Shown in pieces: positions 52,670 to 61,200 of a stretch of 64,000 nt of DNA. Numbering within the stretch: position 1 is the stretch's first letter; every line of letters starts with the position of its first letter. The notes beneath the pieces were generated by a model that was not told the DNA's origin, did not search any database, and saw only the letters and a program-made list of their open reading frames with translations. Origin of the DNA: Hwangdonia lutea (GTDB lineage Bacteria; Bacteroidota; Bacteroidia; Flavobacteriales; Flavobacteriaceae); NCBI RefSeq assembly GCF_032814565.1, contig NZ_CP136521.1, forward strand, positions 2,700,501-2,764,500, in the 5' to 3' direction. The position numbers and the translations under genes were made by a program.

Positions 52670-53681
52670 CGTTTAGGGCTTTATTATAACGCGGCAATAT
52701 ACTAATAAATTTTTCTACGGTTTCTTTTAAACATAATTCACTACGGCCACCAGCGGCATTTGTATGGCCGCCACCATTAAAATGTGCACGCGAAAATTCG
52801 TTTACAGAAAAGCTGCCTTTCGAGCGTAACGATATTTTTATAATGCCTTCTTTTTTGTCTTCAATAAATATAGCAGCTAAAACAATATTTTTTAACGATA
52901 AACCATAATTTACAACCCCTTCCGTATCGCCTTTTTTATAATTGAATTGATTCAATTCGTCTTGAGACAGCGTAATATAAGCCGTTCGCGCTTCCGGAAT
53001 CACTTTTAAATTACTTAACGCACAACCTAAAAGTTGTAATCTTTCGTAACTGTTGGTGTCGTAAACATTATTGTGGATTTCGGCATTATTCGCCCCTTTT
53101 TCAATGAGGTTTGCAATGATTTGATGCGTTTTGCTGGTGGTTGAAGGAAACCTAAACGACCCCGTATCCGTCATAATCCCAACATAAATACAGGTGGCAA
53201 TATTTGCATCAATCGCATTGGTATCTCCCAACATATCTATAAAATGATAAATCATTTCGCAGGTAGAGCTCATATTTACATCCGAAAAAACAAAAGCAGC
53301 ATAATCATCAGGTGATTGATGGTGGTCAATCATAATTTTCATGGCTTTGCTTTCGGTTAAAACAGTTTCCATGTTTCCTGTTCTATGGAAGGCGTTAAAA
53401 TCTAAAGTAAAAATAATATCAGCCGCATTAATCAACATTTCACAAGCTTCGGTTTCCGTATCGTGTTTTAATATATGCTCGCTTCCAGGTATCCATTTTA
53501 AAAAATCCGGATAATCATTGGGCACCATAACCGTGGCGTTATGATTGTATTTTTTTAGGTAATGATATAAGGCCAATGTCGAGCCAATAGCGTCTCCGTC
53601 TGGATTTTTATGTGGTACTATTACTATGTTTTTTGGCGTAGCCAGGAGTTGTTTTATGCTTTTAATGTCTGCTTTCGTCAT
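52662..53681 (-). CDS. DHH/DHHA1-family phosphoesterase (NrnA-like)
   Basis: A 339-residue cytoplasmic phosphoesterase with the DHH domain (PHKNPDGDAIGS, DHHQSPDDY) and the C-terminal DHHA1 domain with GGGHTNAAGG. This family degrades nano-RNA and pApA or dephosphorylates pAp (NrnA). It heads a minus-strand operon with gldI and overlaps it by 8 nt. The divergent ndk promoter begins 38 nt away. Confidence 0.93.
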   Translation of the reverse strand: MTKADIKSIKQLLATPKNIVIVPHKNPDGDAIGSTLALYHYLKKYNHNATVMVPNDYPDFLKWIPGSEHILKHDTETEACEMLINAADIIFTLDFNAFHRTGNMETVLTESKAMKIMIDHHQSPDDYAAFVFSDVNMSSTCEMIYHFIDMLGDTNAIDANIATCIYVGIMTDTGSFRFPSTTSKTHQIIANLIEKGANNAEIHNNVYDTNSYERLQLLGCALSNLKVIPEARTAYITLSQDELNQFNYKKGDTEGVVNYGLSLKNIVLAAIFIEDKKEGIIKISLRSKGSFSVNEFSRAHFNGGGHTNAAGGRSELCLKETVEKFISILPRYNKALNDD

Positions 53682-53718
53682 AGGTAGCGAATATACAATT
53701 TTTTAAAATTTGACAGAC

Positions 53719-53748
53719 TTGTTTTTAATTAGAAATACATTACTTTTG
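53719..53748 (+). promoter_or_regulatory. promoter of ndk
   Basis: TTG (53719-53721) and TACTTTTG (53741-53748) are 19 nt apart, a full consensus match. The start codon lies 22 nt after the -7 element. Confidence 0.65.
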
Positions 53749-53769
53749 CACAAAATTTAAAATAACAAA

Positions 53770-54189
53770 ATGGCAACAAATAGAACATTTACTATGCTTA
53801 AGCCAGATGCTGTTGAAAAAGGACACATTGGCGCAATATTAGAAAAAATTTCAGCTTCAGGATTTAGAATTGTAGCAATGAAATTAACACAGATGACCAA
53901 AGCCGATGCTGAAACTTTTTACGCAATACATAACGAGCGCCCGTTTTTTGGCGAGTTGGTTGAGTATATGACGCGTGGACCAATTGTAGCGGCAATTTTA
54001 GAAAAAGAGAATGCTGTTGAAGATTTTAGAACCTTAATTGGTGCTACAAATCCGGCTGATGCTGCCGATGGAACCATACGTAAAATGTATGCCGATTCTA
54101 TAAGCGAAAATGCCGTACACGGAAGCGATAGTGACGAAAACGCCGCGATTGAAGGCGCTTTTCATTTCTCGGGAAGAGAGATGTTTTAA
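53770..54189 (+). CDS. ndk: nucleoside diphosphate kinase
   Basis: A 139-residue NDK, the usual length. It transfers the terminal phosphate between NTPs and NDPs by a phospho-His intermediate. Visible motifs are [14 protein letters not shown] near the start and [12 protein letters not shown] with the catalytic His near residue 117. It has its own promoter and a terminator after it; the upstream gene is divergent. Confidence 0.98.
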   Translation: MATNRTFTMLKPDAVEKGHIGAILEKISASGFRIVAMKLTQMTKADAETFYAIHNERPFFGELVEYMTRGPIVAAILEKENAVEDFRTLIGATNPADAADGTIRKMYADSISENAVHGSDSDENAAIEGAFHFSGREMF

Positions 54190-54203
54190 GTTGAAAAACA
54201 ATT

Positions 54204-54225
54204 CTCAAAAATGTAAATTTTTGAG
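54204..54225 (+). terminator. first hairpin after ndk
   Basis: CTCAAAAA (54204-54211) pairs exactly with TTTTTGAG (54218-54225) around a 6-nt loop, followed by TTTC. It begins 15 nt after the ndk stop. Weak as a terminator alone, it precedes a stronger one at 54278. Confidence 0.4.
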
Positions 54226-54277
54226 TTTCACTTGAAATTGTCATTCCTGCGAAGGCAGTAATCCATATAAAAACAAG

Positions 54278-54310
54278 AAATCCTGTAGCGCATTGTTACG
54301 GGATTTTTTT
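54278..54310 (+). terminator. intrinsic terminator after ndk
   Basis: AAATCCTGTA (54278-54287) pairs with TACGGGATTT (54297-54306; one G-U) around a 9-nt loop, followed by further T. It is downstream of a TGTCAT-type repeat at 54239-54264 in the 329-nt convergent gap between ndk and csp, which also holds the palindrome at 54410 and the csp terminator. Confidence 0.75.
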
Positions 54311-54409
54311 GTGCCTCAATTATATTTTTAAAATAATTGATAACGTGATTCTGAGCTTTTTCATTAGAAAAAAAGCGTAAGAATCTGCCAATTTAAATAT
54401 TGTTACCGC

Positions 54410-54429
54410 GTCCCGATAACTATCGGGAC
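54410..54429. repeat. 9-bp inverted repeat with 2-nt spacer
   Basis: GTCCCGATA (54410-54418) and TATCGGGAC (54421-54429) are exact complements with only AC between them, in the ndk-csp gap. It is GC-rich against its surroundings and lacks a T-tract, so it looks like part of an interspersed palindromic repeat rather than a terminator. Confidence 0.5.
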
Positions 54430-54458
54430 TCCTCACTATGTCAAGGAATTTTTTAGGC

Positions 54459-54492
54459 ACAAAAAAAGCCTATCATTTAAATGATAGACTTT
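54459..54492 (-). terminator. intrinsic terminator of the cold-shock gene
   Basis: On the minus strand AAGTCTATCATTT pairs with AAATGATAGGCTT, followed by a T run (the A run at 54461-54467 on the + strand). The core CTATCATTTAAATGATAG is a perfect palindrome. It lies 27 nt after the csp stop. Confidence 0.8.
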
Positions 54493-54518
54493 TAGTTGTA
54501 ATTGTTAAAGTATATATC

Positions 54519-54710
54519 TTAGATTACTTTTACGTTTACGGCGTTTAATCCTTTTCTACCTTCTTGTAGATCGAATTCAACATTGTCGCCTTCACGAATT
54601 TCATCGATTAATCCAGAAATGTGTACGAAATGTTCTTTGTTGTTGTCTTCTTCAATGATAAATCCAAATCCTTTAGAATCATTGAAAAATTTTACTGTAC
54701 CTTTACTCAT
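54519..54710 (-). CDS. cold-shock-domain protein
   Basis: A 63-residue single cold-shock domain, an RNA/ssDNA-binding chaperone. It begins MSKGTVKFFNDSKGFGFI, with the RNP1 aromatic cluster, and carries HFVHISGL (RNP2). The start at 54710 is chosen over an upstream frame opening at 54740 because it gives the normal N-terminus. It is monocistronic, with its own terminator and a possible -7 element (TACCTTTG on the minus strand, 54738-54745). Confidence 0.95.
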   Translation of the reverse strand: MSKGTVKFFNDSKGFGFIIEEDNNKEHFVHISGLIDEIREGDNVEFDLQEGRKGLNAVNVKVI

Positions 54711-54737
54711 TGTATTTGTATTAAAAAAATTAAGCAA

Positions 54738-54745
54738 CAAAGGTA
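54738..54745 (-). promoter_or_regulatory. candidate -7 element of the cold-shock gene
   Basis: The minus strand reads TACCTTTG, a match to TAnnTTTG, 28 nt upstream of the csp start. A -33 partner at the right spacing is not clear. Confidence 0.35.
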
Positions 54746-54807
54746 ATACAAATTATAACAAGTTGGTTGTTTTATTTTAAAAAATTATATTAATCCAAAA
54801 AGGATAA

Positions 54808-55104
54808 TTATCTTAAAACCAGTTTTTTAATAATATTTTTGCCCAATTCCTCATTAAGCAGGTCAATTATTTTTTGTTTGCCATAGCTTAATTCTTCCCT
54901 TAAAACGCTGGAACTAAGTTGTACATAAAGTGTGTCGCGCTCTAAATTTACGGTGGTGGTATAGTTGTTTACGCCATTGCCCATAAGTTTAACCCAAGCA
55001 TCGGCAACATTAACTTTGTTAAGCCCTTTTTCAAGCCTGTTGGTTTCTACAAATTCCTTTAAGGCGTCTTGTATGCTAATATGTTCGTTGTTGCGTTTTG
55101 CCAT
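54808..55104 (-). CDS. DUF721 (DciA-like) family protein
   Basis: A 98-residue DUF721 protein: ISIQDALKEFVETNRLEKGLNK and DAWVKLMG are the family's N-terminal helix and Trp region, and SSVLREELSYGKQKIIDLLN the later helix. The DUF721 fold overlaps that of the replication helicase loader DciA, and in this phylum the gene usually sits beside recF. Here a lipoprotein gene and two repeat-bearing gaps separate it from recF, which looks like a later insertion. Confidence 0.88.
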   Translation of the reverse strand: MAKRNNEHISIQDALKEFVETNRLEKGLNKVNVADAWVKLMGNGVNNYTTTVNLERDTLYVQLSSSVLREELSYGKQKIIDLLNEELGKNIIKKLVLR

Positions 55105-55201
55105 ATTTAGGTGTAAATGATTCGTTTAACGTTCTGGCTATGTGCCGTTAATTTTCTTTGGTAAAGTTATAAAGTTAATAGATAAAACACAGACCTTCTC
55201 G

Positions 55202-55291
55202 CTTTTAAAATATTTTTTTACGTAGCCCTTGCGTTTCCCTAAACAATTACTACTACGGCATGAGTTGTTTGAAGAAAAAATATTTTAAAAG
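55202..55291. repeat. 17-bp perfect inverted repeat flanking a 56-nt loop
   Basis: CTTTTAAAATATTTTTT (55202-55218) and AAAAAATATTTTAAAAG (55275-55291) are exact complements. The loop holds the smaller pair AAACAA/TTGTTT. It lies in the 252-nt gap downstream of the SPFH-like gene and may be the end of an inserted cassette. Confidence 0.65.
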
Positions 55292-55356
55292 TATTTGCCC
55301 AAAATCTAATAAATAAGCCAAAATTAATGGCATATAGCCGGTGTTGCCAGTAGTTT

Positions 55357-55887
55357 TTATTTTTTATTAGGTTCCGTTTTTCCGAATTTTATAGATTCCG
55401 TTTTTATAAATTCAGAATATTTAATGTCATTATTCAGTTTAGATTTTATTTCTTTTTCTAATTCAGGTATTTTGATATTCGCAGAATCGATTTCGCGAAA
55501 TGAGTCACGCATTTCCGCATAAATTTGTGGTAAAACAAAAATTTTCACATAGTCATTTCCGACTTCTGCATTAAATTCAGTTATAGTTTTTGGGTTTACA
55601 CTATACCAATAATTCACTCCATAAGATATCGGCTTTTCGTCTTTTGTTAGAATTTGAACATTTCGCTTGATATTTGTCTGTTCTATTGGATAAATATTCG
55701 GCAAAATTCCACTCGGAATATTATGCTTTCCAGAGTTCAGAACGACTGTCTTTTTTAAAGCAGAATCATAATAAATTCCAATTTCAGATGATTTGATAAA
55801 TATCTCCTTTTTTAATTCAGGTTTACACGCAAAAAATAACCCAATTAAGAGTATCAATAAAATCGGAAATGTTCTTTTTTTGTTCAT
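55357..55887 (-). CDS. SPFH/prohibitin-like domain lipoprotein
   Basis: A 176-residue lipoprotein (lipobox FFAC, Cys21) with an SPFH/band-7-like domain: a repeated beta region containing VVLNSGKHNIPSG and VQILTKDEKPISYGVNYWYSVNP, then a Lys/Glu-rich helix near the end. SPFH proteins oligomerise at membranes, but this one is short and anchored by lipid instead of a transmembrane helix, so its role is unknown. It is bounded by TTGCCAGTA (55344-55352) and its complement TACTGGCAA (55897-55905), and it interrupts the usual DUF721-recF neighbourhood, so it may be mobile-cassette cargo. Confidence 0.65.
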   Translation of the reverse strand: MNKKRTFPILLILLIGLFFACKPELKKEIFIKSSEIGIYYDSALKKTVVLNSGKHNIPSGILPNIYPIEQTNIKRNVQILTKDEKPISYGVNYWYSVNPKTITEFNAEVGNDYVKIFVLPQIYAEMRDSFREIDSANIKIPELEKEIKSKLNNDIKYSEFIKTESIKFGKTEPNKK

Positions 55888-56050
55888 CTGTTAAATTACT
55901 GGCAATGCAAAGATAAAGTTCCGTTTTAATGAACTTTATCGGTTGTTAAACGAAGTACGGCAATTTTTTTTACAAATTCAAGTAATAATCGAAATCGATA
56001 TTACAAATTTGTAGCTTATTAATTAATGGAACCTAACATGAATTTCTATT

Positions 56051-56074
56051 GTCATCTGTCACCTGTCATCTGTC
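56051..56074. repeat. degenerate 7-mer tandem repeat
   Basis: GTCATCT-GTCACCT-GTCATCT-GTC: three units of 7 nt with one mismatch plus a partial unit, 11 nt before the end of recF. Read on the minus strand it is a GAC-phased heptamer series like those at 61173 and 62987. Confidence 0.6.
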
Positions 56075-56084
56075 TTTTTCAACG

Positions 56085-57164
56085 TCACAACCTAAAAATC
56101 TCATAACTTTGATGCACCTGTTTTACGGCATTTTCGGTACGTTCGGCATGGGTGTCGCTAATAAATAGTTGTCCGAAATTTTCATCGTCAACCAATTTAA
56201 TAATTTGTGCAACGCGCTGCTCGTCCAATTTATCAAAAATGTCATCCAACAATAAAATAGGGTTTACGCCACTTTGTGCTTTTATAAAATCGAACTGCGC
56301 CAATTTTAAAGCAATTAAAAACGATTTTTGCTGCCCTTGACTCCCAAATTTTTTAATGGGATGACCATCAATATTAAACAACAAATCGTCTTTATGCACG
56401 CCAACACTGGTATATTGTAAGGCTTTGTCTTTATTTATGGCATGTTGCAAAAGCGTGTTTAAATCATCATCAAACAAATCGCTGTGGTAAACCAAATCTA
56501 CGGTTTCGTTACCATTGCTAATGGCTTCGTAACGTGCCTTAAAAATGTGGATAAAGGTTTTTAAAAAGGCATCTCTTTTTTCAAAAACATGGGTCCCGAA
56601 TTCGCTTAACTGTTCGTTGTAAATGTCTAAAGTGTCTTTATTAAACGTATGGTTTAGCGCAAAATATTTTAATAGGGCATTGCGCTGTTCTAAAATTTTG
56701 CCGTATTTAATTAAATGCGACAAATAGGTTTTATCGCTTTGCGAAATTACCGTGTCTATAAATTTACGCCGCGTGCTACTGCCTTCTATAATTAAATCCC
56801 TATCGGCAGGCGAAATAATAACCAAGGGCAAAAAGCCAATATGCTCGCTAAATTTATCGTAGGCTTTTCCGTTGCGCTTTATCACTTTTTTTTGTCCGCG
56901 TTTTAAGCTAATAGCAACTTTTTCGGTTTTAGCCTCTTTTTCATAATCGCCATTAATCACAAAAAAAGCTTCGTCGTGTTTTATATTTTGGGTGGCAACC
57001 GGATTAAAATAACTTTTTCCGAAGGACAAATGGTAAATAGCATCTAAAACATTGGTTTTCCCAATACCGTTATTGCCAACAATACAGTTGATTTTAGCAT
57101 TAAACGTAAACGATTTGCTATCAAAGTTTTTATAATTTAGTAACGAAAGTGATTTTAAAATCAT
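56085..57164 (-). CDS. recF: DNA replication/repair protein RecF
   Basis: A 359-residue SMC-like ATPase that loads RecA at gaps. Walker [13 protein letters not shown] is near residue 30, the signature [13 protein letters not shown] near 275 and Walker [14 protein letters not shown] near 305-320. The length is typical. It is transcribed on the minus strand, divergent from the TPR gene at 57304. Normally DUF721 follows it directly, but a gap with a lipoprotein gene intervenes here. Confidence 0.97.
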   Translation of the reverse strand: MILKSLSLLNYKNFDSKSFTFNAKINCIVGNNGIGKTNVLDAIYHLSFGKSYFNPVATQNIKHDEAFFVINGDYEKEAKTEKVAISLKRGQKKVIKRNGKAYDKFSEHIGFLPLVIISPADRDLIIEGSSTRRKFIDTVISQSDKTYLSHLIKYGKILEQRNALLKYFALNHTFNKDTLDIYNEQLSEFGTHVFEKRDAFLKTFIHIFKARYEAISNGNETVDLVYHSDLFDDDLNTLLQHAINKDKALQYTSVGVHKDDLLFNIDGHPIKKFGSQGQQKSFLIALKLAQFDFIKAQSGVNPILLLDDIFDKLDEQRVAQIIKLVDDENFGQLFISDTHAERTENAVKQVHQSYEIFRL

Positions 57165-57270
57165 ACAAAAAGTAACCCATAAAATGTTAAGAAGCTGCGG
57201 TGCTTTAAAAGGAAGTGCAAATTATTGAAAAATATCAAATAAATAGGCTTTTAAATATGAAGAATTATTA

Positions 57271-57278
57271 TATTTTTG
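57271..57278 (+). promoter_or_regulatory. candidate -7 element upstream of the TPR gene
   Basis: TATTTTTG followed by CGGCGC matches TAnnTTTG, 26 nt before the ATG at 57304. A clear -33 element was not found. Confidence 0.4.
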
Positions 57279-57303
57279 CGGCGCATTAATATAGAACGAA
57301 TAC

Positions 57304-58071
57304 ATGGCGACTTACAAGAAAAAATATAAAGCAAAGAATAAAGCAGAGCAAGAGCAAAATATTGGAGAAGGCTCAACAACGGCCGAAGTTTTTAATACCC
57401 TGGACGAAACAGCATCGAAAACCGAAGCGTTTGTAGCGAAAAACCAAAAATACATTTTTATTATCGTAGGGCTTGTAGCTGCGGTGGTATTAGGCTCTTT
57501 GGCCTATAAAGAATACGTAGCAAAACCAAAACAGGCCAATGCGATGAACGATATGTTTCAGGCTCAAAAATACTTTGATCAGGCCGTAAACGGTGTTGCA
57601 AAAGATTCCTTGTTTAATTTAGCATTACATGGCGGCGAAGGTAAATTTGGTATGTTGGATATTATTTCTGAATACAGCGGTACACCGTCTGCTAATTTGG
57701 CGAACTATTATGCTGGAACGGCTTATTTAAAGTTGAAAGATTATAAAAATGCCGTTGAGCATTTAAGTAATTTTAAAAGCGACGATGAAATTTTAGCCGC
57801 TTTGGCTAAAGGAAATATTGGTGATGCTTTTGTACAATTAAACCAAAAGGAAGATGCTTTAAGCTATTACGAGCAGGCTGCTAAACTACGCAACAACCAA
57901 TACACCACTCCTATGTATTTACATAAGGCTGGAATTATTGCTCTAGAATTAGGAAAGGCAGATAAGGCTTTGGCTCATTTTAATACCATTAAAAACGATT
58001 TTCCTTCCTCTACCGAAGCAGCGAATGTTGATGTATTTATAGGAAAAGCGCAGGTGTTGGCAAATAAATAA
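57304..58071 (+). CDS. membrane-anchored TPR protein (YfgM-like)
   Basis: A 255-residue protein with a Lys-rich cytoplasmic N-terminus, one transmembrane helix (about 50-70, IFIIVGLVAAVVLG) and four to five TPR-like helical pairs (NYYAGTAYLKLKDYKNAVEHL, GDAFVQLNQKEDALSYYEQA, HKAGIIALELGKADKALAHF). The layout is that of the ancillary SecYEG factor YfgM, which helps periplasmic proteins fold. It precedes ribH by 10 nt and probably shares its transcript. Confidence 0.88.
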   Translation: MATYKKKYKAKNKAEQEQNIGEGSTTAEVFNTLDETASKTEAFVAKNQKYIFIIVGLVAAVVLGSLAYKEYVAKPKQANAMNDMFQAQKYFDQAVNGVAKDSLFNLALHGGEGKFGMLDIISEYSGTPSANLANYYAGTAYLKLKDYKNAVEHLSNFKSDDEILAALAKGNIGDAFVQLNQKEDALSYYEQAAKLRNNQYTTPMYLHKAGIIALELGKADKALAHFNTIKNDFPSSTEAANVDVFIGKAQVLANK

Positions 58072-58081
58072 TATACATAAA

Positions 58082-58567
58082 ATGGCAACGGAAAATAAAA
58101 ATTTATCCGATTACGATAAGGCAACAATCCCAAACGCGAGTAAATTTCGGTTTGGGATTGTTGTTTCTGAGTGGAACGATACCATTACCGAAGGCCTGTA
58201 TAAAGGGGCGCACGACACCTTAATTGAAAATGGCGTTTTGCCAAATAATATTGTACGTTGGAATGTGCCGGGGAGTTTCGAGCTTATTTACGGTGCCAAA
58301 AAAATGCAAGAGCAAATGGTAAATGCCGTAATAGCCATTGGTAGTGTTATTCAAGGTGAAACCAAGCATTTCGATTTTGTTTGCGAAGCCGTTTCCCAAG
58401 GGATAAAAGATTTAAACGTAAGGCGCGAAACACCTGTTATTTTCTGCGTGCTTACCGATAATAACATGCAACAAGCTGTGGAGCGCTCTGGCGGAAAACA
58501 CGGTAATAAAGGCACCGAAGCTGCTGTGGCGGCTATTAAAATGGCAGAACTACGTAAAAATAGTTAA
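58082..58567 (+). CDS. ribH: 6,7-dimethyl-8-ribityllumazine synthase
   Basis: A 161-residue lumazine synthase, the penultimate step of riboflavin synthesis. The phenyl/substrate site motifs FGIVVSEWN, VPGSFELIYGAKKM and GSVIQGETKHFDFVC are clear, with the catalytic His in HFDF. The RHH-like GGKHGNKGTEA ends the core. It follows the TPR gene by 10 nt. A 215-nt gap follows with AT-rich DNA, a GTCGAA-type repeat (about 58628) and two nearby TTTGGAATCTA direct repeats. Confidence 0.98.
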   Translation: MATENKNLSDYDKATIPNASKFRFGIVVSEWNDTITEGLYKGAHDTLIENGVLPNNIVRWNVPGSFELIYGAKKMQEQMVNAVIAIGSVIQGETKHFDFVCEAVSQGIKDLNVRRETPVIFCVLTDNNMQQAVERSGGKHGNKGTEAAVAAIKMAELRKNS

Positions 58568-58782
58568 ACTGTTTTTAAAATTCCAATAATAAAAATTATA
58601 ATTAATTATCACCTTGTGCGTAGTCGAAAGGCTCAACCTGACCATGGTAGGTTTCTTTAAGTTTTGGAATCTAGCCTTTTGGAATTTGGAATCTACCAGA
58701 GCGTTTTGTTAACAATTTTTGGCATATCAACCTCTCTTTTCTGCCTATTTTTGAGTACTTTTGAGGTATATATCACTTTATT

Positions 58783-59013
58783 TTGTTTAAGCAACGAAAA
58801 CATAAAACCTTTAATTATCAACCTCGGTTCTCTAAAGAAAATGAAACCGATTCTGATGTAGAGGAGGGCTCAACAAAAGATTTTGTTTCCAGATGGAAAC
58901 GCGAACGAGGTACTAAAACTAAAATGGGTTTAAGCATGTCTATCCGAACCCTCATCTTGGTTTTGGTATTATTATTGATTTGTATGTATATATTGGATTC
59001 TAAATTCAAATAA
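58783..59013 (+). CDS. small single-helix membrane protein
   Basis: A 76-residue protein starting at TTG (58783). It opens MFKQRKHKTFNYQPRFSKE, has a charged middle and one C-terminal transmembrane helix (ILVLVLLLICMYIL). The opening closely matches that of the next gene (KLRKNKKYNYTPRYY), so they are tandem paralogues. Its position between ribH and mutL suggests conserved context; similar small proteins are sometimes mislabelled as riboflavin synthase subunits. Function unknown. Confidence 0.7.
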   Translation: MFKQRKHKTFNYQPRFSKENETDSDVEEGSTKDFVSRWKRERGTKTKMGLSMSIRTLILVLVLLLICMYILDSKFK

Positions 59014-59032
59014 CTTCAAAACTTTAGAGATT

Positions 59033-59314
59033 ATGGGACTTTTAAAACTGCGCAAAAACAAAAAATACAACTATACACCACGTTATTATGATGATAAGGG
59101 TGAAGGTAACCCGTATGAAATCAAGCATAAATTTGATGAATTTAGAACCACCGTGGGTAGTAATTCCGGGCTTAAAACAAAATTCAATAACGCTTTAGAA
59201 GATTATAAAAAACCAGATAAAGCAGCTAATAGACGTATTTTAATAATTGCGGCTATTCTTGTTTTGGTATTTCTTTTTATCATCGATTTCGATTTATCTA
59301 TTTTCTTTTCTTAA
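59033..59314 (+). CDS. small single-helix membrane protein, paralogue of the previous gene
   Basis: A 93-residue protein from ATG 59033: a basic Tyr-rich N-terminus (LRKNKKYNYTPRYY), a charged linker of about 50 residues and a C-terminal transmembrane helix (RILIIAAILVLVFLFII). It shares the N-terminal motif and topology with the gene ending at 59013. The stop lies 7 nt before the mutL ATG, so the three are likely transcribed together. No known function. Confidence 0.8.
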   Translation: MGLLKLRKNKKYNYTPRYYDDKGEGNPYEIKHKFDEFRTTVGSNSGLKTKFNNALEDYKKPDKAANRRILIIAAILVLVFLFIIDFDLSIFFS

Positions 59315-59321
59315 TAAATAT

Positions 59322-61169
59322 ATGTCAGACATCATTCAGCTTTTACCAGACCATGTTGCTAACCAAATAGCTGCTGGAGAAGTTGTACAACGTCCAGCCT
59401 CGGTAGTTAAAGAGCTTTTAGAAAACGCTATCGACGCAGGCGCAACAACCATTAAACTTATTATAAAAGACGCCGGAAAAACCTTAATTCAAGTGATTGA
59501 TGACGGGAAAGGCATGAGCACAACCGATGCCCGTTTGAGTTTCGAGCGGCATGCCACATCAAAAATAAGGACTGCCGACGATCTATTTCAATTGCACACC
59601 AAAGGTTTTCGTGGCGAAGCTTTAGCAAGTATTGCCGCCATTGCCCATGTGGAGCTAAAAACCAAACAAGAGCAAGACGATGTGGGCAACACCATTGTTA
59701 TTGAAGGGAGTAATGTGGTATCGCAAGAAGTTGTGGTGACACCAAAAGGCACTTCAATTGCCGTAAAAAATCTGTTTTTTAATATTCCGGCACGTCGAAA
59801 TTTTTTAAAGTCGAATACTGTTGAATTACGCCATATTATTGATGAATTTCACCGTGTGGCCTTGGCACATCCCAACTTAAGTTTTGCCATGTATAATAAC
59901 GGAAGCGAAACCTTTAACTTGCCTATTAGTAATTACAGACAGCGTATAGTTAATATTTTTGGAACTAAAACCAACGAGAAATTAGTGCCCGTTGATGAAG
60001 ATACCGAAGTGCTAAAAATCTCAGGTTTCGTTGGTAAACCCGAATACGCTAAAAAAACCAGGGGCGAGCAATACTTTTTTGTAAACGACCGATTTATAAA
60101 AAGTGCCTATTTAAACCACGCTATAGCTTCGGCTTTTGATGGTTTGTTGAAAAACGGTACGCATCCCAGTTATTTTTTAAATTTAAAAGTCGATCCACAA
60201 ACCATCGATATTAATATTCATCCCACAAAAACGGAGATTAAATTTGATGACGAGCACACCCTGTATGCCTTATTGCGGTCGGCCGTAAAACACAGTTTAG
60301 GCCAGTTTAATATTGCGCCTGTTTTAGATTTTGAAAGGGATTCAAACCTCGATACGCCGTACAGTTACAATAACACACAAACAAGTACACCGACTATTGA
60401 GGTTGACCGAAGTTTTAATCCGTTTCAAGAGGAAAAACAACGAGGTAAACAAACCACGGCGTTTAAACCAACGCCAAATAATTGGGATAGTTTATATGTG
60501 GGCTTGGAATCGAAAGGCACAAAAACCCAGCAAGATTTTAGCGAGGTACATTTTGAAAGTGAAGAATCAACCGGGTCTTTGTTCAGTGAAGATAAGCAAA
60601 TCGATAATATCCAAACCACGTATCAGCTGCATAATAAATACATTGTGAGTACCATTAAATCGGGGATGTTAGTTATCGATCAGCATCGGGCGCATCAACG
60701 TATTTTATATGAAGATTTTCTAAAAAACATGACGATTAAAGAAGCCGTAAGCCAGCAATTGTTGTTTCCGCTTCAGCTTCATTTTTCGGTTCAAGACATT
60801 GAAATAATAAATCAGTTAAAAGAAGATTTAGAACATACAGGTTTTATCTTTTCCAGCGTTAATAAAGAATCGGTTGAAATTATTGGTGTTCCCGTTAGTG
60901 TGCCAGAAAGCGAGGTGTCTATTATTTTAGAGCAGTTGATTAGCGATGTAGAACACGAAGTGCCCGACACCCATTTTAGTGCCACCGATTTATTGGCAAA
61001 ATCGATGGCCAAAAGTTTGGCTATTAAAACGGGGCAATCATTACAAAAAGACGAACAGGAACATTTGGTAAACCGTTTGTTTGCCTGTAAAGAACCTAAT
61101 GTGTCGCCCACTAATCGCACCACATTTGTAACCATGAGTGTTGACGAGTTGGATAAAAAATTTATATAG
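59322..61169 (+). CDS. mutL: DNA mismatch repair protein MutL
   Basis: A 615-residue GHKL ATPase that couples MutS to strand cleavage. The ATG at 59322 gives the standard N-terminus (IIQLLPDHVANQIAAGEVV); a longer upstream frame is discarded. ATPase motifs are ELLENAIDAGA, DDGKGM and GFRGEALASI; the C-terminal dimerisation domain (about 420-610) holds QHRAHQRILYE and CKEPNVSPTNR. The endonuclease DQHA(x)2E(x)4E site reads DQHRAHQRILYED, so it is incompletely conserved in form. The linker of about 80 residues is poorly conserved, as usual. Confidence 0.97.
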   Translation: MSDIIQLLPDHVANQIAAGEVVQRPASVVKELLENAIDAGATTIKLIIKDAGKTLIQVIDDGKGMSTTDARLSFERHATSKIRTADDLFQLHTKGFRGEALASIAAIAHVELKTKQEQDDVGNTIVIEGSNVVSQEVVVTPKGTSIAVKNLFFNIPARRNFLKSNTVELRHIIDEFHRVALAHPNLSFAMYNNGSETFNLPISNYRQRIVNIFGTKTNEKLVPVDEDTEVLKISGFVGKPEYAKKTRGEQYFFVNDRFIKSAYLNHAIASAFDGLLKNGTHPSYFLNLKVDPQTIDINIHPTKTEIKFDDEHTLYALLRSAVKHSLGQFNIAPVLDFERDSNLDTPYSYNNTQTSTPTIEVDRSFNPFQEEKQRGKQTTAFKPTPNNWDSLYVGLESKGTKTQQDFSEVHFESEESTGSLFSEDKQIDNIQTTYQLHNKYIVSTIKSGMLVIDQHRAHQRILYEDFLKNMTIKEAVSQQLLFPLQLHFSVQDIEIINQLKEDLEHTGFIFSSVNKESVEIIGVPVSVPESEVSIILEQLISDVEHEVPDTHFSATDLLAKSMAKSLAIKTGQSLQKDEQEHLVNRLFACKEPNVSPTNRTTFVTMSVDELDKKFI

Positions 61170-61172
61170 ATT

Positions 61173-61200
61173 AAGACCGAAGACCGAAGACAGAAGATTG
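61173..61200. repeat. 7-mer tandem repeat after mutL
   Basis: AAGACCG-AAGACCG-AAGACAG-AAGATTG, four heptamers starting 3 nt after the mutL stop. A GTCGAA-type repeat (TGTCACACTGAGC, 61218-61242) follows in the same 114-nt gap. Confidence 0.65.

Noticed and set aside
54239-54264. Second terminator after ndk
   Set aside because: CTGC-GAA-GGCAG can form a short hairpin, but without T-tract; it matches the dispersed TGTCAT repeat at 46437 and is treated as such.
58082-58567. FMN riboswitch upstream of ribH
   Set aside because: Only 10 nt separate ribH from the TPR gene, and no conserved riboswitch core was seen before 57304.
59033-59314. Riboflavin synthase subunit
   Set aside because: The protein is a small basic chain with one membrane helix and no lumazine or riboflavin synthase motif; proximity to ribH alone is no evidence.
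59247-59321. Longer MutL N-terminus
   Set aside because: The extension lies in the transmembrane coding part of the preceding gene and is not MutL-like; the ATG at 59322 gives the family start.
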